The notes beneath the pieces are model-generated. The model saw only the letters and a list, made by a program, of their open reading frames with translations, was not told the origin of the DNA and made no database searches. The position numbers and the translations under genes were made by a program. Below, in pieces: positions 42,913-54,193 of a DNA stretch of 64,000 nucleotides; positions within the stretch are counted from its first letter, which is position 1; each line of letters opens with the position of its first letter. This stretch comes from Saccharothrix luteola. GTDB taxonomy: Bacteria; Actinomycetota; Actinomycetes; Mycobacteriales; Pseudonocardiaceae. The DNA is taken from positions 1 through 64,000 of the forward strand of contig NZ_JAJHUO010000007.1 in assembly GCF_020859565.1 (NCBI RefSeq), written 5' to 3'.

Positions 42913-43674
42913 CTTCGGACACCCCCAGGTACGCCTCGATGACCTTCGGGTTGCTCTGCACCTCTTGCGGGAGCCCTTCTGCGATCAGCTGGCCGAAGTC
43001 CAGCACCGCCACGCGGTCGCTGACGCCCATGACCAGGCTCATGTCGTGCTCGATCAGCAGCACGGTCCGGCCGCTGTCGCGGATCTTGCGGATCAGCGCC
43101 TGCAGCGATTCCTTCTCGGCCGGGTTCATGCCGGCCGCCGGCTCGTCCAGCAGCAGCAGCTTCGGGTCCGTGGCCAGCGCGCGGGCGATCTCCAGCCGCC
43201 GCTGGTCGCCGTAGGGCAGGTTCTTCGCGGTCTCGGTCATCCGGCCGGGGATGCCGACGAAGTCGAGCAACTCCCGCGCCAGCTCGCGACCGCGCTTCTC
43301 CTCCTTGCGGTGCCAGGGCAGGCCGAGCGTGGCGCCGACCGCACCGGTCTTGTGGTGCGCGTCCGCGCCGACCATCACGTTCTCCAGCGCCGACATGTTG
43401 TGGAACAGCCGGATGTTCTGGAACGTGCGGGCGATGCCCAGCTTGGTGATCTTGAACCGCTTGGTGCCGTCGATCCGGGCGCCGTTGAACAACACCTGGC
43501 CCTCGGTGGGCTGGTAGACGCCGGTGACCACGTTGAACACGGTGGTCTTGCCCGCGCCGTTGGGCCCGATCAGGGCGAAGATCTCGCCCTGGCCGACGCT
43601 GATCTTCGCTTCGCGGAGCGCGACCACGCCGCCGAAGCGCATGGTCACGTTGTCCAGCTGAAGGACGGGAGTGC

Positions 43675-43678
<4 letters not shown>
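42902..43678 (-). CDS. livG: Branched-chain amino-acid-type ABC transporter ATPase 1
   Basis: The 258-residue ATPase carries Walker A GPNGAGKTT, the LivG-specific long insert with ARTFQNIRLFHNMSALENVM, signature YGDQRRLEIARA and Walker B LLLLDEPAAGMNP. GTG start overlaps livM stop (GTGA). It pairs with LivF to power the LivHM channel. Confidence 0.9.
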
Positions 43679-44837
<1,159 letters not shown>

Positions 44838-44841
<4 letters not shown>

Positions 44842-45800
44842 GCGCGGGCCTTCTGCAGGGATTCGCCGAGGATGCCGGTCGGGCGGAACATCAGCACGAC
44901 CACCAGCACGGTGAACGCGATCACGTCCTTCCACTCCGAACCCAGGAAGATCGCGCCCCAGTTCTCGATGAGGCCGAGCACGATACCGCCGAGCAGCGCG
45001 CCGCGGAGGTTGCCGATACCGCCGAGCACGGCCGCGGTGAACGCCTTGATGCCGAGCACGAAACCGACGTTGAAGACGGTGTTCTCGAACTCCATCAGGT
45101 AGAGCGCGCCCGCGACGCCGGCCATCGCGCCACCGAGCAGGAACGTCACCCGCACGATGTTGTCGATGCTGACGCCCATGAGCACGGCGGCTTCAGGGTC
45201 CTGCGCCGTGGCGCGGATGCCGCGACCGATCTTGGTCCGGTTCACCAGGCGGTCGAGCGCGATCATCATGATGACCGCGGCGACCACGACGATGATCTGG
45301 TCGATGCGGATGGCCGCGTTGCCCACGGTGAACACCGTGTCGCGGTCGACGATGCGCGCCGAGGACTGCTGGTTGCGCCCGGCGTTGCCGGTCAACCAGG
45401 GGATGATGACCAGCGCGAACAGTTCCTGGAGGAACAGCGACGCACCGATCGCGGAGATCAGCGCGGTGAGCCTGGTCGCACCCTTTCTGCGCAGCGGCCG
45501 GTAGGCCACCAGCTCCAGCAGCATCGCGGCGCCGCCGGAGATCGCCGCGGACGCCACGATGATCAACAGCATCACGCCGAACAGGGCGATCCCGGTCAGG
45601 GGCGACGCGGGCGCGATCGCCGTGATCACCACGAGCGACGTGAAGGTGCCGATCATGAAGATCTCGGAGTGCGCGAAGTTGATCAGACGCAGCACGCCGT
45701 AGACCATCGTGTAGCCGAGGGCGACGAGTGCGTAGATGGAGCCGAACACCAGGCCGCCCACCGTACTGGGCAGGAACTGGTTGAGGAAATCATCAAGCAT
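44838..45800 (-). CDS. livH: Branched-chain amino-acid-type ABC permease H
   Basis: The 320-residue permease has eight or so membrane helices with YALVALGYTMVYGVLRLINF at the start and the coupling-loop motif GRGIRATAQDPEAAVLMGV, both typical of LivH. A hairpin lies in the 130-bp gap after the binding-protein gene. Its membrane assembly with LivM forms the import channel. Confidence 0.92.
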
Positions 45801-45854
45801 GACAGGTTTGCCTCACGGGACGGGCGGGGAGGAAAGAAACTTCGCCATAGTGAC

Positions 45855-45895
45855 GGGGAGCGGGAACTGTCGTTCGCACGACGCTCCCGCTCCCC
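45855..45895 (-). terminator. Attenuating hairpin between binding protein and livH
   Basis: GGGGAGCGGGA (45855-45865) and TCCCGCTCCCC (45885-45895) form a perfect 11-bp stem; the loop contains a nested GTCGT/ACGAC stem. Placed inside the operon, it probably lets the binding-protein mRNA accumulate above the permease mRNA, either as partial terminator or RNA-end stabiliser. Confidence 0.7.
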
Positions 45896-45930
45896 AGCGC
45901 GCTAGCTCACTTGCCTGATCCGTCGCCGGA

Positions 45931-47106
45931 TCACCCTTCCAGCTTCGCTTCCTCCGCCGCACCCAGCAGCTTCACCTTGCCGTCGACGACCTGGTAGATG
46001 AAGATCGCGTTGTTCTCGGGCTCGCCGTTCGCCTTGAACTTGATCGGCTTGGAGACGCCCTCGAAGCTGACCGTCTTCAGGAACTCGTTGATCTTCTCGC
46101 CGGTGGTGTTGCCCGCCTCGACGGCCTTGATGAACGACGTCGCGGCGTCGTAGCCCTCGGTCGCGTAGATCGCGGGGTCGACGTTGGCGCTCTTCTTGTA
46201 GTTGTCGAAGAACGTCTTCAGCGCGCCGGTCACGTCGGGCGTCGGGATGTTGCACGGGCAGGCGAGGACGGCGCCCTCGGCGGCCTCGGTGCCCGCACCG
46301 GTCACGAGCTGCTGGTCGAGCGAGCCGTCACCGGAGGCGAAGGTGGCCTTGACGCCGCCGTCGCGCAGCTGCTTGAGCAGCCGGCCGGCCTGCGCGTAGT
46401 ACCCGCCGAAGACGATCACGTCGGGGTTCGCCGCGGCGACCTTCGTGACGGTGGACGAGTAGTCGGACGCGTCCTTGGAGAACTTGTCGCGCTCGACCGT
46501 CACGCTCGACTTCTCGAACGACTGGGCGACGGCGTCGGCCAGGCCGACGCTGTACTCCTGGTCGTCGGACAGGACGAACGCCTTCTTCGGGCTCTTGGCC
46601 TTCACCAGGAAGTCCGCGATACCGGGGCCCTGGTCGGCGTCGTTCGCGACGACGCGGTGCCAGTAGGTCCAGCCGTTCTGGGCCAGACCGGGGTTCGTGG
46701 CCGACGGCGAGACGCTGGGGATCTTGCCCTCCTCCAGCTGGCCGCCGATGGCCTTGGACTCGCCGGAGAAGGCCGGGCCGATGAGGGCCACGATCTTGTC
46801 CTGCGTGATGGCCTTCGTGATCAACGAGGTGGCCTGGTCAGCCTTGCCCTGGCTGTCGTACTGCACCAGCTCGATCTTGACCTTGGGGTTCTTGGCGTTG
46901 TACTCCTCGACCGCCATCACCGCACCGTTCCGGGGCGGGATCACGATCGCCGCGTTCTCACCGGTGAGGTCACCCATGAACCCGATCTTGACCGAGGTGA
47001 CGTCGCCACCCGCGTCGCCACTGCCGCCGCCTCCGGCACAAGCCGCGAGCGCCAGCGACGAAGCCGCCGCCAGCGCCAGAACTCGGCCGAGTCGTGCTCC
47101 TGACAC
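45931..47106 (-). CDS. ABC transporter substrate-binding lipoprotein (branched-chain amino-acid type)
   Basis: The 391-residue protein has a lipoprotein signal (lipobox LAAC, followed by a Gly/Ser linker) and the type I periplasmic-binding fold: KIGFMGDLTGENAA, ALIGPAFSGESKAIG, PSVSPSATNPGLA and VIVFGGYYAQAGRLLKQLRD. GGGAGG lies 7 nt before the GTG at 47106, so this start is favoured over upstream ATGs at 47121 and 47133. It leads the livHMGF genes. Ligand could be leucine-type amino acids, amides or a related small molecule. Confidence 0.9.
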   Translation of the reverse strand: MSGARLGRVLALAAASSLALAACAGGGGSGDAGGDVTSVKIGFMGDLTGENAAIVIPPRNGAVMAVEEYNAKNPKVKIELVQYDSQGKADQATSLITKAITQDKIVALIGPAFSGESKAIGGQLEEGKIPSVSPSATNPGLAQNGWTYWHRVVANDADQGPGIADFLVKAKSPKKAFVLSDDQEYSVGLADAVAQSFEKSSVTVERDKFSKDASDYSSTVTKVAAANPDVIVFGGYYAQAGRLLKQLRDGGVKATFASGDGSLDQQLVTGAGTEAAEGAVLACPCNIPTPDVTGALKTFFDNYKKSANVDPAIYATEGYDAATSFIKAVEAGNTTGEKINEFLKTVSFEGVSKPIKFKANGEPENNAIFIYQVVDGKVKLLGAAEEAKLEG

Positions 47107-47384
47107 CGGAATACCTCCCATGACACCAACCATCCCGCCGGTAGGCGGAGCCCTCACACGAGGGCTTGGGTTAGGGAGGGAACGTAGCTTCAGTTGAGTT
47201 CGCTGAACAGGTGGTCTTACTGCTCTGTGTCCACATCGTGACGGTAGTCACCGGAAAATGCCCCGGCGTTAACCACCTTAAATCCAGCTCAAATCGCCGC
47301 AGGTCACAAGGTCAATGCGCGCAGTAACCAAGAATGACCCCACGGGCTGTCCGATACTCGAACGTGTATCACTCGCGGGGATAG

Positions 47385-47990
47385 TCACCCGAAGTTTTCG
47401 ATGACGGCTTCGGCCACGGCCTTCATCGTGGTACGCCGATCCATCGCGGTGCGCTGCACCCAGCGGAATGCCTCGGGCTCCGACAGACCCTGCTTGGTCA
47501 TCAGCAATCCCTTGGCGCGTTCGACGACCTTGCGCGTCTCCAGGCGCTCGGTGAGGCCCGCGACCTCGTTCTCCAGCGCCTGCAGCTCCGCGAAGCGGCT
47601 CATCGCCAACTCGATCGCGGGCACCAGGTCGCGCTTGGCGAACGGCTTGACCAGGTAGGCCATCGCGCCCGCGTCCCGCGCCCGCTCCACCAGGTCCCGC
47701 TGGCTGAACGCGGTGAGGATCACGACCGGCGCGATGCGCTTGCCCGCGATCACCGACGCGGCCTCGATGCCGTCGACCTTGGGCATCTTCACGTCCATGA
47801 TCACCAGGTCGGGCCGCAGCTCGGTGGCCAGCGTGACCGCCTCGTCGCCGTCGGCGGCCTGCCCGGCCACCTCGTACCCCTCTTCGCGCAACATCTCGAC
47901 CAGGTCGAGGCGGATGAGGGCCTCGTCCTCGGCCACGAGCACGCGCCGGGGCGCGACCTCGGGCTGGGCCTCGGCAGCCTGTTGGGTCAC
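47385..47990 (-). CDS. pdtaR: ANTAR-domain response regulator (PdtaR-like)
   Basis: The 201-residue protein has a receiver domain with acidic pocket EDE (21-23), phospho-acceptor Asp66 in MDVKMP and Lys115 in LVKPF, joined to an ANTAR RNA-binding domain (about 133-195, RKVVERAKGLLMTKQGLSEP) that antiterminates target mRNAs by binding paired hexaloop hairpins. It is close to mycobacterial Rv1626, which with PdtaS responds to nitric oxide and copper, and its position near polA matches. The cognate kinase is not in the window. Confidence 0.92.
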   Translation of the reverse strand: MTQQAAEAQPEVAPRRVLVAEDEALIRLDLVEMLREEGYEVAGQAADGDEAVTLATELRPDLVIMDVKMPKVDGIEAASVIAGKRIAPVVILTAFSQRDLVERARDAGAMAYLVKPFAKRDLVPAIELAMSRFAELQALENEVAGLTERLETRKVVERAKGLLMTKQGLSEPEAFRWVQRTAMDRRTTMKAVAEAVIENFG

Positions 47991-48158
47991 CGGGGTCCTC
48001 CTGACACTCTGGCGGCGGCTCGACGCGGTCGCGTCGGACGAAACCGCAGTCTACCGGCGTGCACCGCCCGGTCCGCGCGGTTGGGCCGTGATCACGGCCA
48101 CCGGTGACGACTTCGTCGGTTCGGACGCCTCCGCTCGACCGAACGCCGGGGGTGAACG

Positions 48159-48191
48159 CCTCCCCGGGCAGGTGTCACCCGCCCGGGGAGG
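48159..48191 (-). terminator. Hairpin terminator after the 48197 gene
   Basis: CCTCCCCGGGC and GCCCGGGGAGG form a perfect 11-bp stem with an 11-nt loop, starting 6 bp after the stop codon of the minus-strand hypothetical gene. Confidence 0.75.
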
Positions 48192-48196
48192 TCCGC

Positions 48197-49159
48197 TCAC
48201 TTGACGGCCTGCGGCGGCTCCCACCAGCCCGTCACGCCCTCCGGCCACTCCATCGCGGCCAGCGCTTCCTCGTGGTCGGGGTCCGGGCCGTCGACCTCGC
48301 GCAGGAACAGGTCGTACCAGCCGGTGGACACCCCGAGCCCGCCGCCGGCACTGGGAACTTCCACGGCGCCGGGCAGCCCGAACACCGGGTGCAGCAGTCG
48401 GTCGGCGACCTTCGGCACGCCCAGGCTCGCGGGCCACTCGACCCACCACCGGTCGCCCTGCGCCAGCGCGCGCACCCACGGCGCCGCGCTGAACAGGTGG
48501 TACCGGCGCAGCACGGCGCTGCCGACGCCCGTCGGGTACGGCGTCTCGGCCAGGTGGTCGCGCTCGACCGCGGTGAGCGGGCCGTCGATGAACGTGCCGC
48601 CCATGCCGCGGCCCTTGAGCAGGGTGCGCACGTACTTGAGGCCGTCCGCCCAGGCCCGCTCGTCCACGCCCGCGAGGTGCACCGCCGCGTCGAGCCCGAC
48701 CAGCCGCAGCTCCACCGACCGCGGGTGGTGGACGACGCGCAGCCCCGGCACGCCCGCCACCCACGACTCGTCGTGGCGCGGCAGCAGCTCGTACAGCAGC
48801 GGCCCGAGGGCGTGCTCGGTGAGGTGCACGCGCGGGCGACGGTCCGGCTCGACGGTGCGGAACGCGTGCGCCGGGCGCAGCATGCTCGCCGGCGGGCGCA
48901 GTTGCAGGTGGCCGCCCGCGTCCAGACCCGCCTTCAGCAGCACGCACTCCAGCGCGCGCTGGTCGTCCTCTTCGGCGTCGGGCAGGAACAGGCCGCGCAC
49001 GTCGGCCTGGCCGCGCAACGCGTCCACCACGCGTTCGCGGCGGTCGTCGGGCAGGTCGTGCAGCACCGCTTTCACCGCGGGCACGGCCTGGGTGAGGTTC
49101 TCGCCGGTGTAGCTCCGGCGGAGGTCGACCAGCTGTTCGGTCAACGACGATCGCGCCAT
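48197..49159 (-). CDS. Conserved hypothetical protein
   Basis: The 320-residue soluble protein is not recognised. It has an N-terminal helical part (SSLTEQLVDLRRSYTGE, LHDLPDDRRERVVDALRG) and a mixed alpha/beta body with LYELLPRHDESWVAGVPGL and YVRTLLKGRGMGGTFIDG. Composition is normal for the genome. The plus-strand thiamine-enzyme gene diverges from it 220 bp away; no operon partner is visible. Confidence 0.7.
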   Translation of the reverse strand: MARSSLTEQLVDLRRSYTGENLTQAVPAVKAVLHDLPDDRRERVVDALRGQADVRGLFLPDAEEDDQRALECVLLKAGLDAGGHLQLRPPASMLRPAHAFRTVEPDRRPRVHLTEHALGPLLYELLPRHDESWVAGVPGLRVVHHPRSVELRLVGLDAAVHLAGVDERAWADGLKYVRTLLKGRGMGGTFIDGPLTAVERDHLAETPYPTGVGSAVLRRYHLFSAAPWVRALAQGDRWWVEWPASLGVPKVADRLLHPVFGLPGAVEVPSAGGGLGVSTGWYDLFLREVDGPDPDHEEALAAMEWPEGVTGWWEPPQAVK

Positions 49160-49380
49160 GGCAGTCCTCGCTCCCGCCGCCCGGCCCGGCGTGACAAGGA
49201 CGCGTCAAGCGTCGGTCAACGGTCTTCGGTGGTACTCCATGAGCAGGGGTGCCCTCACCCCGCGGCGGATCTGCCACCCGTTGCCGGGGAGTGGCTCCAG
49301 CCTCACGTCTGCTCACGCACGCCGCCTCCGACGATAGCGCAACGTTGCCCGCGAGGCGTCGCGTCCCTAGCGTCTGGCGC

Positions 49381-50964
49381 ATGGTGAGCGGGGCGGAGCG
49401 GTTGCTGGGCGTGCTGGCCGCGCACGGCGTCGAGGTCGTGTTCGGGTTGCCGGGCGCGCACAACCTGCCCGTGTGGGAGGCGCTGCGGACCTCCGGCATC
49501 CGACTGGTCGGCGTCCGGCACGAGCAGACGGCGGTGTACGCGGCCGACGGCTACGCCCGCGCCACCGGCCGGCTCGGCGTCGCGCTGGTGACCACCGGTC
49601 CGGGCGCGGCGAACTGCCTCGGCGCGACCGGCGAGGCGTACGCGTCCGGGTCGCCGGTGCTGGTGATCGCCACCGACATCCCGTCGACGCTGCGCCGTCC
49701 CGGCGAGTACCGGGGCACCCTGCACGAGACGCGCGACCAGCGGGCGATGTTCCTGCCGGTGGTCAAGGGCGGGTGGACGCTGCGGGCCGCCGAATCGATC
49801 GGCGTCTACGCCGACAGCGCGGCGCTGCTGGCCACCACCGCGCCGCAGGGCCCGGTGTACCTGGGCGTGCCGACCGACTTCCTCACCGCGGACGCGGGCG
49901 TGTGGAACCGCATCCCGACCCGCGCGCCGTCGCTGCCGGACCTCGCGCCGGGCGTGGAGCTGATCGCCGCCGCCGAACGTCCGCTGATCTGGGCCGGTGG
50001 CGGCGCCGCCCGGTCGGGCGCGGGTGCGGCGGTGGGCGCGCTGGCCTCGCGCATCGGCGCGCCGGTCCTCACCACGTACGGCGCGCGCGGGCTGGTCGAC
50101 CACCCGCACGTGGTGCAGGGGCCGGCGCACCTGCCGGAGGTCGGCGCGCTGTGGGACGAGGCCGACCTGGTCATCGGGGTGGGCAGCGACTTCGACGGGA
50201 TGATGACGCAGAACTGGCTGCAGCCCGCGCCGCCACGGCTGCTGAACGTGAACGTGGAGGCGATCCGCAACTACCGGCCCGACGTGACGTTGCGCGGCGA
50301 CGCGCGGATGGTGGTCTCGGCGCTGACCGCCGCCGTGCCCGCGCGCCCGGACACCGGCGTCGCCTCCCGGGTGGCCGAGCTGAACGACCTGGTGCGCAAG
50401 GCGGTCGAGGCGGACGAGCCGCGCGCGGTGCCGCTGCTGGAGGCGGTGGAGGGGCGACGGGTGGTGGCCGACATGTGCGTGGCCGGGTACTGGGTCGGTG
50501 GGTTCGGCCGGTTCACCCGGCCCCGCGGGCTGGCGTACCCGGTGGGGTGGGGCACGCTCGGCTTCGGCTTCCCCGCCGCGCTGGGCGCCGCGGTGACCGG
50601 GCGGGTGGTGGCGGTGTGCGGCGACGGCGGGTTCCTGTTCGCGGTGGGCGACCTGGCCACGGCCGCGCAGGAGCAGCTGCCGGTGACCGTGGTGCTGGTG
50701 GACGACGGCGGGTACGGGATGCTGCGGCACGACCAGGCGCGGGCCGGGCACGAGCCGTTCGGGGTCGACCTGCGGTCGCCGGACTTCGTGGCGCTGGCGC
50801 GCAGCTTCGGCGTGGAGGCGTCCGCTGTGGACGGTTTCGGCGACGAGTTCCGGTCGCGCCTGGACGACTACGCGGCGCGGTCGGGGCCGAACGTGCTGGT
50901 GGTGCGCGCGGCGGCGTTGAAGCCACCGGTCACCACGTCGCCGCGGTGGTACCGCAGGGACTAA
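49381..50964 (+). CDS. Thiamine-diphosphate-dependent enzyme (acetolactate-synthase-like)
   Basis: The 527-residue enzyme has the three ThDP-family domains. The N-terminal Pyr domain has the catalytic Glu48 in VRHEQTAVYAADGYAR, the middle domain the DLVIGVGSDFDGMMTQ region, and the C-terminal PP domain the ThDP motif GDGGFLFAVGDLATA. It resembles acetolactate synthase/benzoylformate decarboxylase but is shorter and more divergent, so substrate is uncertain. It may be cotranscribed with the DinB-like gene (10-bp gap). Confidence 0.85.
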   Translation: MVSGAERLLGVLAAHGVEVVFGLPGAHNLPVWEALRTSGIRLVGVRHEQTAVYAADGYARATGRLGVALVTTGPGAANCLGATGEAYASGSPVLVIATDIPSTLRRPGEYRGTLHETRDQRAMFLPVVKGGWTLRAAESIGVYADSAALLATTAPQGPVYLGVPTDFLTADAGVWNRIPTRAPSLPDLAPGVELIAAAERPLIWAGGGAARSGAGAAVGALASRIGAPVLTTYGARGLVDHPHVVQGPAHLPEVGALWDEADLVIGVGSDFDGMMTQNWLQPAPPRLLNVNVEAIRNYRPDVTLRGDARMVVSALTAAVPARPDTGVASRVAELNDLVRKAVEADEPRAVPLLEAVEGRRVVADMCVAGYWVGGFGRFTRPRGLAYPVGWGTLGFGFPAALGAAVTGRVVAVCGDGGFLFAVGDLATAAQEQLPVTVVLVDDGGYGMLRHDQARAGHEPFGVDLRSPDFVALARSFGVEASAVDGFGDEFRSRLDDYAARSGPNVLVVRAAALKPPVTTSPRWYRRD

Positions 50965-50974
50965 GGTGTCGAAC

Positions 50975-51484
50975 ATGAGTTCGAACGAACGCGTGTGGCC
51001 CGCGGCGGACGCCCACGACGAGCTGCGGCTGCTGACCGAGTTCCTGACCTTTTTGCGGCTGACCGCGGTGTCGAAGGTGGAGGGCCTGAGCTGGGAGGAC
51101 GCCTCGGCGACGCCGATCCCGACGTCACCGGTGGTGAGCGCGCTCGGCGTGCTGCGGCACCTGACCGCGGTCGAGCGGTGGTGGCTGTCGATCGAGGCGG
51201 GCGGCGTCGAGCTGCCGTCGTTGTGGGGCGAGGACGCGGACGCGTCGTGGCTCCTGCACGACGGCGACACGGTCGAGTCGGTGATCGCCGAGTACCGCGC
51301 CGAGTGGGAGCGGTCGGCCCTCGCGCTCAAGGGCCTCGGCCCGGACGACCGCACCAGGGGCGATCACGACGGCATCGGCCGCACCGTGCGCTGGGTCCTC
51401 GCCCACCTGGTGCAGGAGACCGGCAGGCACGTCGGCCACCTCGACTTCCTCCGCGAGCTGGCGGACGGGCAGAAGGGCGAGTAG
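50975..51484 (+). CDS. DinB-family protein (DUF664, mycothiol transferase type)
   Basis: The 169-residue four-helix protein has the DUF664 pattern SALGVLRHLTAVERWWLS, the metal-binding His in RHLTAVE and late RWVLAHLVQETGRHVGHLDFL, which gives the third metal His pair. Actinobacterial DinB/YfiT proteins include mycothiol- or bacillithiol-dependent transferases acting on electrophiles. The ATG at 50975 follows an AAGG element. Confidence 0.85.
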   Translation: MSSNERVWPAADAHDELRLLTEFLTFLRLTAVSKVEGLSWEDASATPIPTSPVVSALGVLRHLTAVERWWLSIEAGGVELPSLWGEDADASWLLHDGDTVESVIAEYRAEWERSALALKGLGPDDRTRGDHDGIGRTVRWVLAHLVQETGRHVGHLDFLRELADGQKGE

Positions 51485-51548
51485 CCCTCCGGGGTGTTCC
51501 GGCCGATCGACCCTTGGCACGTGGCGCGGTCCGGACGACGCTGGGCGC

Positions 51549-53051
51549 ATGACGACCTACGCGTCCACCAATCCCGCCGACCTGTCCGACGTCGTCACGC
51601 GCGTCGAGCTGGTCGGGGCGGAGGAGTTCGCGGCCGCCGCCCGCCGGGCCCGGTCGGCGCAGCGGGAGTGGGCCCGGGTGCCCGCGCCGGTGCGGGGGCA
51701 GGTGGTGGCGAACATCGGGCGGTTGGTCGAGGCCAACGCCGAGGCGCTCGCGCGGATCGTCACCCGGGAGATCGGCAAGCCCCTGCCCGAAGCCCGCGGC
51801 GAGGTGCGGGAGGTCGTGGACACGTGCACGTTCTTCTCGGGTGAGGGACGCCGGCTGTACGGGCACACCGTGCCCTCGGAGATGCCGGACAAGCAGCTGT
51901 TCACGTTCCGCGAGCCGGTCGGCGGCACGGTGGTCGTCACGGCGGGCAACTTCCCGGTGGCCGTGCCGTCGTGGAGCATCGTGCCGTCGCTGCTGTGCGG
52001 CAACTCCGTGGTGTGGAAGCCCGCCGAGTACTCGGCCGCGTCCGCCCGGGCGTTCTACGACCTCGTCATGCGCGCGGGCGTGCCGGAGGGCGTGTTCGAG
52101 ATCGTCTTCGCGGACGGCGAGGAGACCTTCCGCGGCCTCGAGTCCGGTCTCGGGCAGGGGCTGGTGGACAAGGTCGCGTTCACCGGGTCGTCGGCGGTGG
52201 GGTCGCGGCTCGGCGAGCTGTGCGGGCGGCACCTCCAGTCGCCGTGCCTGGAGCTGGGCGGCAAGAACCCGATGGTGGTCACCGAGGACGCCGACCTGGA
52301 CCTGGCGGTGCGGGGCGCGTTGTTCTCCGGCTTCGGCACCGGCGGGCAGCGGTGCACGTCGTTGGGCACGGTGATCGTGCACGAGGACGTGCACGGCGAG
52401 TTCGTGCGGCGGTTCGCGGAGGCGACCGGGACGGCGGTGGTCGGCGACCCGTTCGACGAGGACGTGCTGTACGGGCCGATGCTGGACGCGAAGTTCGCGG
52501 CGCGGTTCGAGGAGTACCTCGGCTGGATCGGCGACCACCACGTCACGCACGGCTCGACGGCGTTGGGCCGGATCACGAGCACCAACCCCCGCAACGGTTT
52601 CCGCGGCGACCCGGAGCGCGGCCTGTTCTACCACCCGGTCGTCGTCGACGGTGTCCGGCCGGACGACGACCTGTTCCGCCACGAGACGTTCGGGCCGGTC
52701 GTCGGCGTCACCGCCTACCGCGCGCTGGACGAGGCGATCGAGCTCGGCAACCTGCCCGGCTACGGCCTGTCGTCCGCGATCTACACCACGGACCCGGCGA
52801 AGGCGTTCGCGTTCCGCGAGGGCATCGGCGCGGGCATGGTGAGCGTGAACAACTCGACCTCCGGGGCGGAGGCGCACCTGCCGTTCGGCGGGAACGGCAA
52901 GTCCGGCAACGGTTCCCGGCAGTCCGGCACGTGGGTGCTCGACCAGTTCACCCGGTGGCAGTCGATGAACTGGGACCGCTCCGGGTCGTTGCAGAAGGCC
53001 CAGATGGACACGCTCGCGGTCGAGGCGGACCTTGACTTCCGGCTGGCCTGA
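51549..53051 (+). CDS. Aldehyde dehydrogenase, NAD(P)-dependent
   Basis: The 500-residue enzyme has all ALDH catalytic residues: Asn134 (TAGNFPVAVPSW), Glu235 (LELGGKN) and Cys269 (GGQRCTSLG). The FG(G)NGKSGNG and C-terminal segments match the piperideine/aminoadipate-semialdehyde-type branch, but substrate is unproven. It overlaps the FAD-enzyme gene by 20 bp, so the two are translationally linked. It probably oxidises an aldehyde from an amine or amino acid made by the following oxidase. Confidence 0.9.
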   Translation: MTTYASTNPADLSDVVTRVELVGAEEFAAAARRARSAQREWARVPAPVRGQVVANIGRLVEANAEALARIVTREIGKPLPEARGEVREVVDTCTFFSGEGRRLYGHTVPSEMPDKQLFTFREPVGGTVVVTAGNFPVAVPSWSIVPSLLCGNSVVWKPAEYSAASARAFYDLVMRAGVPEGVFEIVFADGEETFRGLESGLGQGLVDKVAFTGSSAVGSRLGELCGRHLQSPCLELGGKNPMVVTEDADLDLAVRGALFSGFGTGGQRCTSLGTVIVHEDVHGEFVRRFAEATGTAVVGDPFDEDVLYGPMLDAKFAARFEEYLGWIGDHHVTHGSTALGRITSTNPRNGFRGDPERGLFYHPVVVDGVRPDDDLFRHETFGPVVGVTAYRALDEAIELGNLPGYGLSSAIYTTDPAKAFAFREGIGAGMVSVNNSTSGAEAHLPFGGNGKSGNGSRQSGTWVLDQFTRWQSMNWDRSGSLQKAQMDTLAVEADLDFRLA

Positions 53052-54186
53052 CCGGGCGTCCGTCGTCATCGTCGGCGGCGGGGTGATGGGCGTGAGCGCG
53101 GCGTTCCACCTGGCCGAAGCCGGTGTGCGGGACGTGGTGCTGGTGGAGCGGGAAGCGCTCGGCTCCGGGTCGACGGCCAAGGCGGCGGGCGGGGTGCGGG
53201 CCCAGTTCTCCGACGAGGTGAACATCCGGCTGGGCGCGCGGAGCCTGGAGGCGTTCGCGCGGTTCCGGACCAGGCCGGGCCAGGAGATCGACCTGCGCCG
53301 CGTCGGCTACCTGTTCCTGCTGTCCGAGCCGGAGCACGTCGCGGCCTTCGAGCGGAACGTGGTGGCGCAGAACGCGTTGGGCGTGCCGAGCCGGATGCTG
53401 GACGTCGCGCAGGCGCGCAGGCTGTCGCCGTTGATCTCGACCGACGGGCTGCTCGCCGCCGCCTACTCCCCCGACGACGGCCACTGCACGCCCGAGTCGG
53501 TGGTCCTGGGTTACGCGACGGCCGCCCGGCGGCTGGGCGCGCGGCTGCTGACCGGCACGACCGTGACGGGGATCGCGACGTCCGGCGGCGAGATCCGCGC
53601 CGTGTCGACCGATCGGGGCGTGATCGCGACCGGCGCGGTGATCTGCGCGGCGGGCGCGTGGTCGGCCGGGGTCGGCGCTCTCGCGGGGGTCGACCTGCCG
53701 GTGACGCCGCTGCGCCGGCAGCTCGTGATCACCGGGCCGGTGCCGGGGTTGCCGCCCGTGGTGCCGTTCACGATCGACTTCGCCAGCACGTTCTACTTCC
53801 ACCGCGAGGGCCCCGGGCTGCTGATGGGCCTGTCGGATCCCGCGCAGGAGCCCGGTTTCCACCTCGACCGGTCCGACGAGTGGCTGCCCCGGCTCGCCGA
53901 GGCGATCGGCAGGCGCGCGCCCTCGTTGCTGGACGTCGGCGTGACCGGCGGGTGGGCCGGGCTGTACGAGGTGACGCCGGACCACAACGCGCTGATCGGC
54001 GAGTCGCGCGAGGTGAGCCGTTTCCTCTACGCCACGGGGTTCTCCGGGCACGGGTTCCTCCAGGGGCCCGCGGTCGGCGAGGTGCTGCGCGACCTGGTGC
54101 TGGGTCGCACGCCGGTGGTGGACGTGTCCGCGCTGGACGTCTCGCGGTTCGCCGCGGGGCTCCGGCCCGAGCTGAACATCGTGTGA
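53032..54186 (+). CDS. FAD-dependent amine/amino-acid oxidase (DAO family)
   Basis: The 384-residue flavoenzyme has the dinucleotide-binding motif VVIVGGGVMGVSAAFHLAEAG and the closing segment LYATGFSGHGFLQGPAVGEV typical of the DAO/glycine-oxidase/sarcosine-oxidase family. The flavin linkage and substrate are not evident. TTG at 53032 is the likely start inside the ALDH 3' end. With the aldehyde dehydrogenase it suggests oxidation of an amine to an aldehyde and then an acid. Confidence 0.85.
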   Translation: MTSGWPDRASVVIVGGGVMGVSAAFHLAEAGVRDVVLVEREALGSGSTAKAAGGVRAQFSDEVNIRLGARSLEAFARFRTRPGQEIDLRRVGYLFLLSEPEHVAAFERNVVAQNALGVPSRMLDVAQARRLSPLISTDGLLAAAYSPDDGHCTPESVVLGYATAARRLGARLLTGTTVTGIATSGGEIRAVSTDRGVIATGAVICAAGAWSAGVGALAGVDLPVTPLRRQLVITGPVPGLPPVVPFTIDFASTFYFHREGPGLLMGLSDPAQEPGFHLDRSDEWLPRLAEAIGRRAPSLLDVGVTGGWAGLYEVTPDHNALIGESREVSRFLYATGFSGHGFLQGPAVGEVLRDLVLGRTPVVDVSALDVSRFAAGLRPELNIV

Positions 54187-54193
54187 GGGTGAC

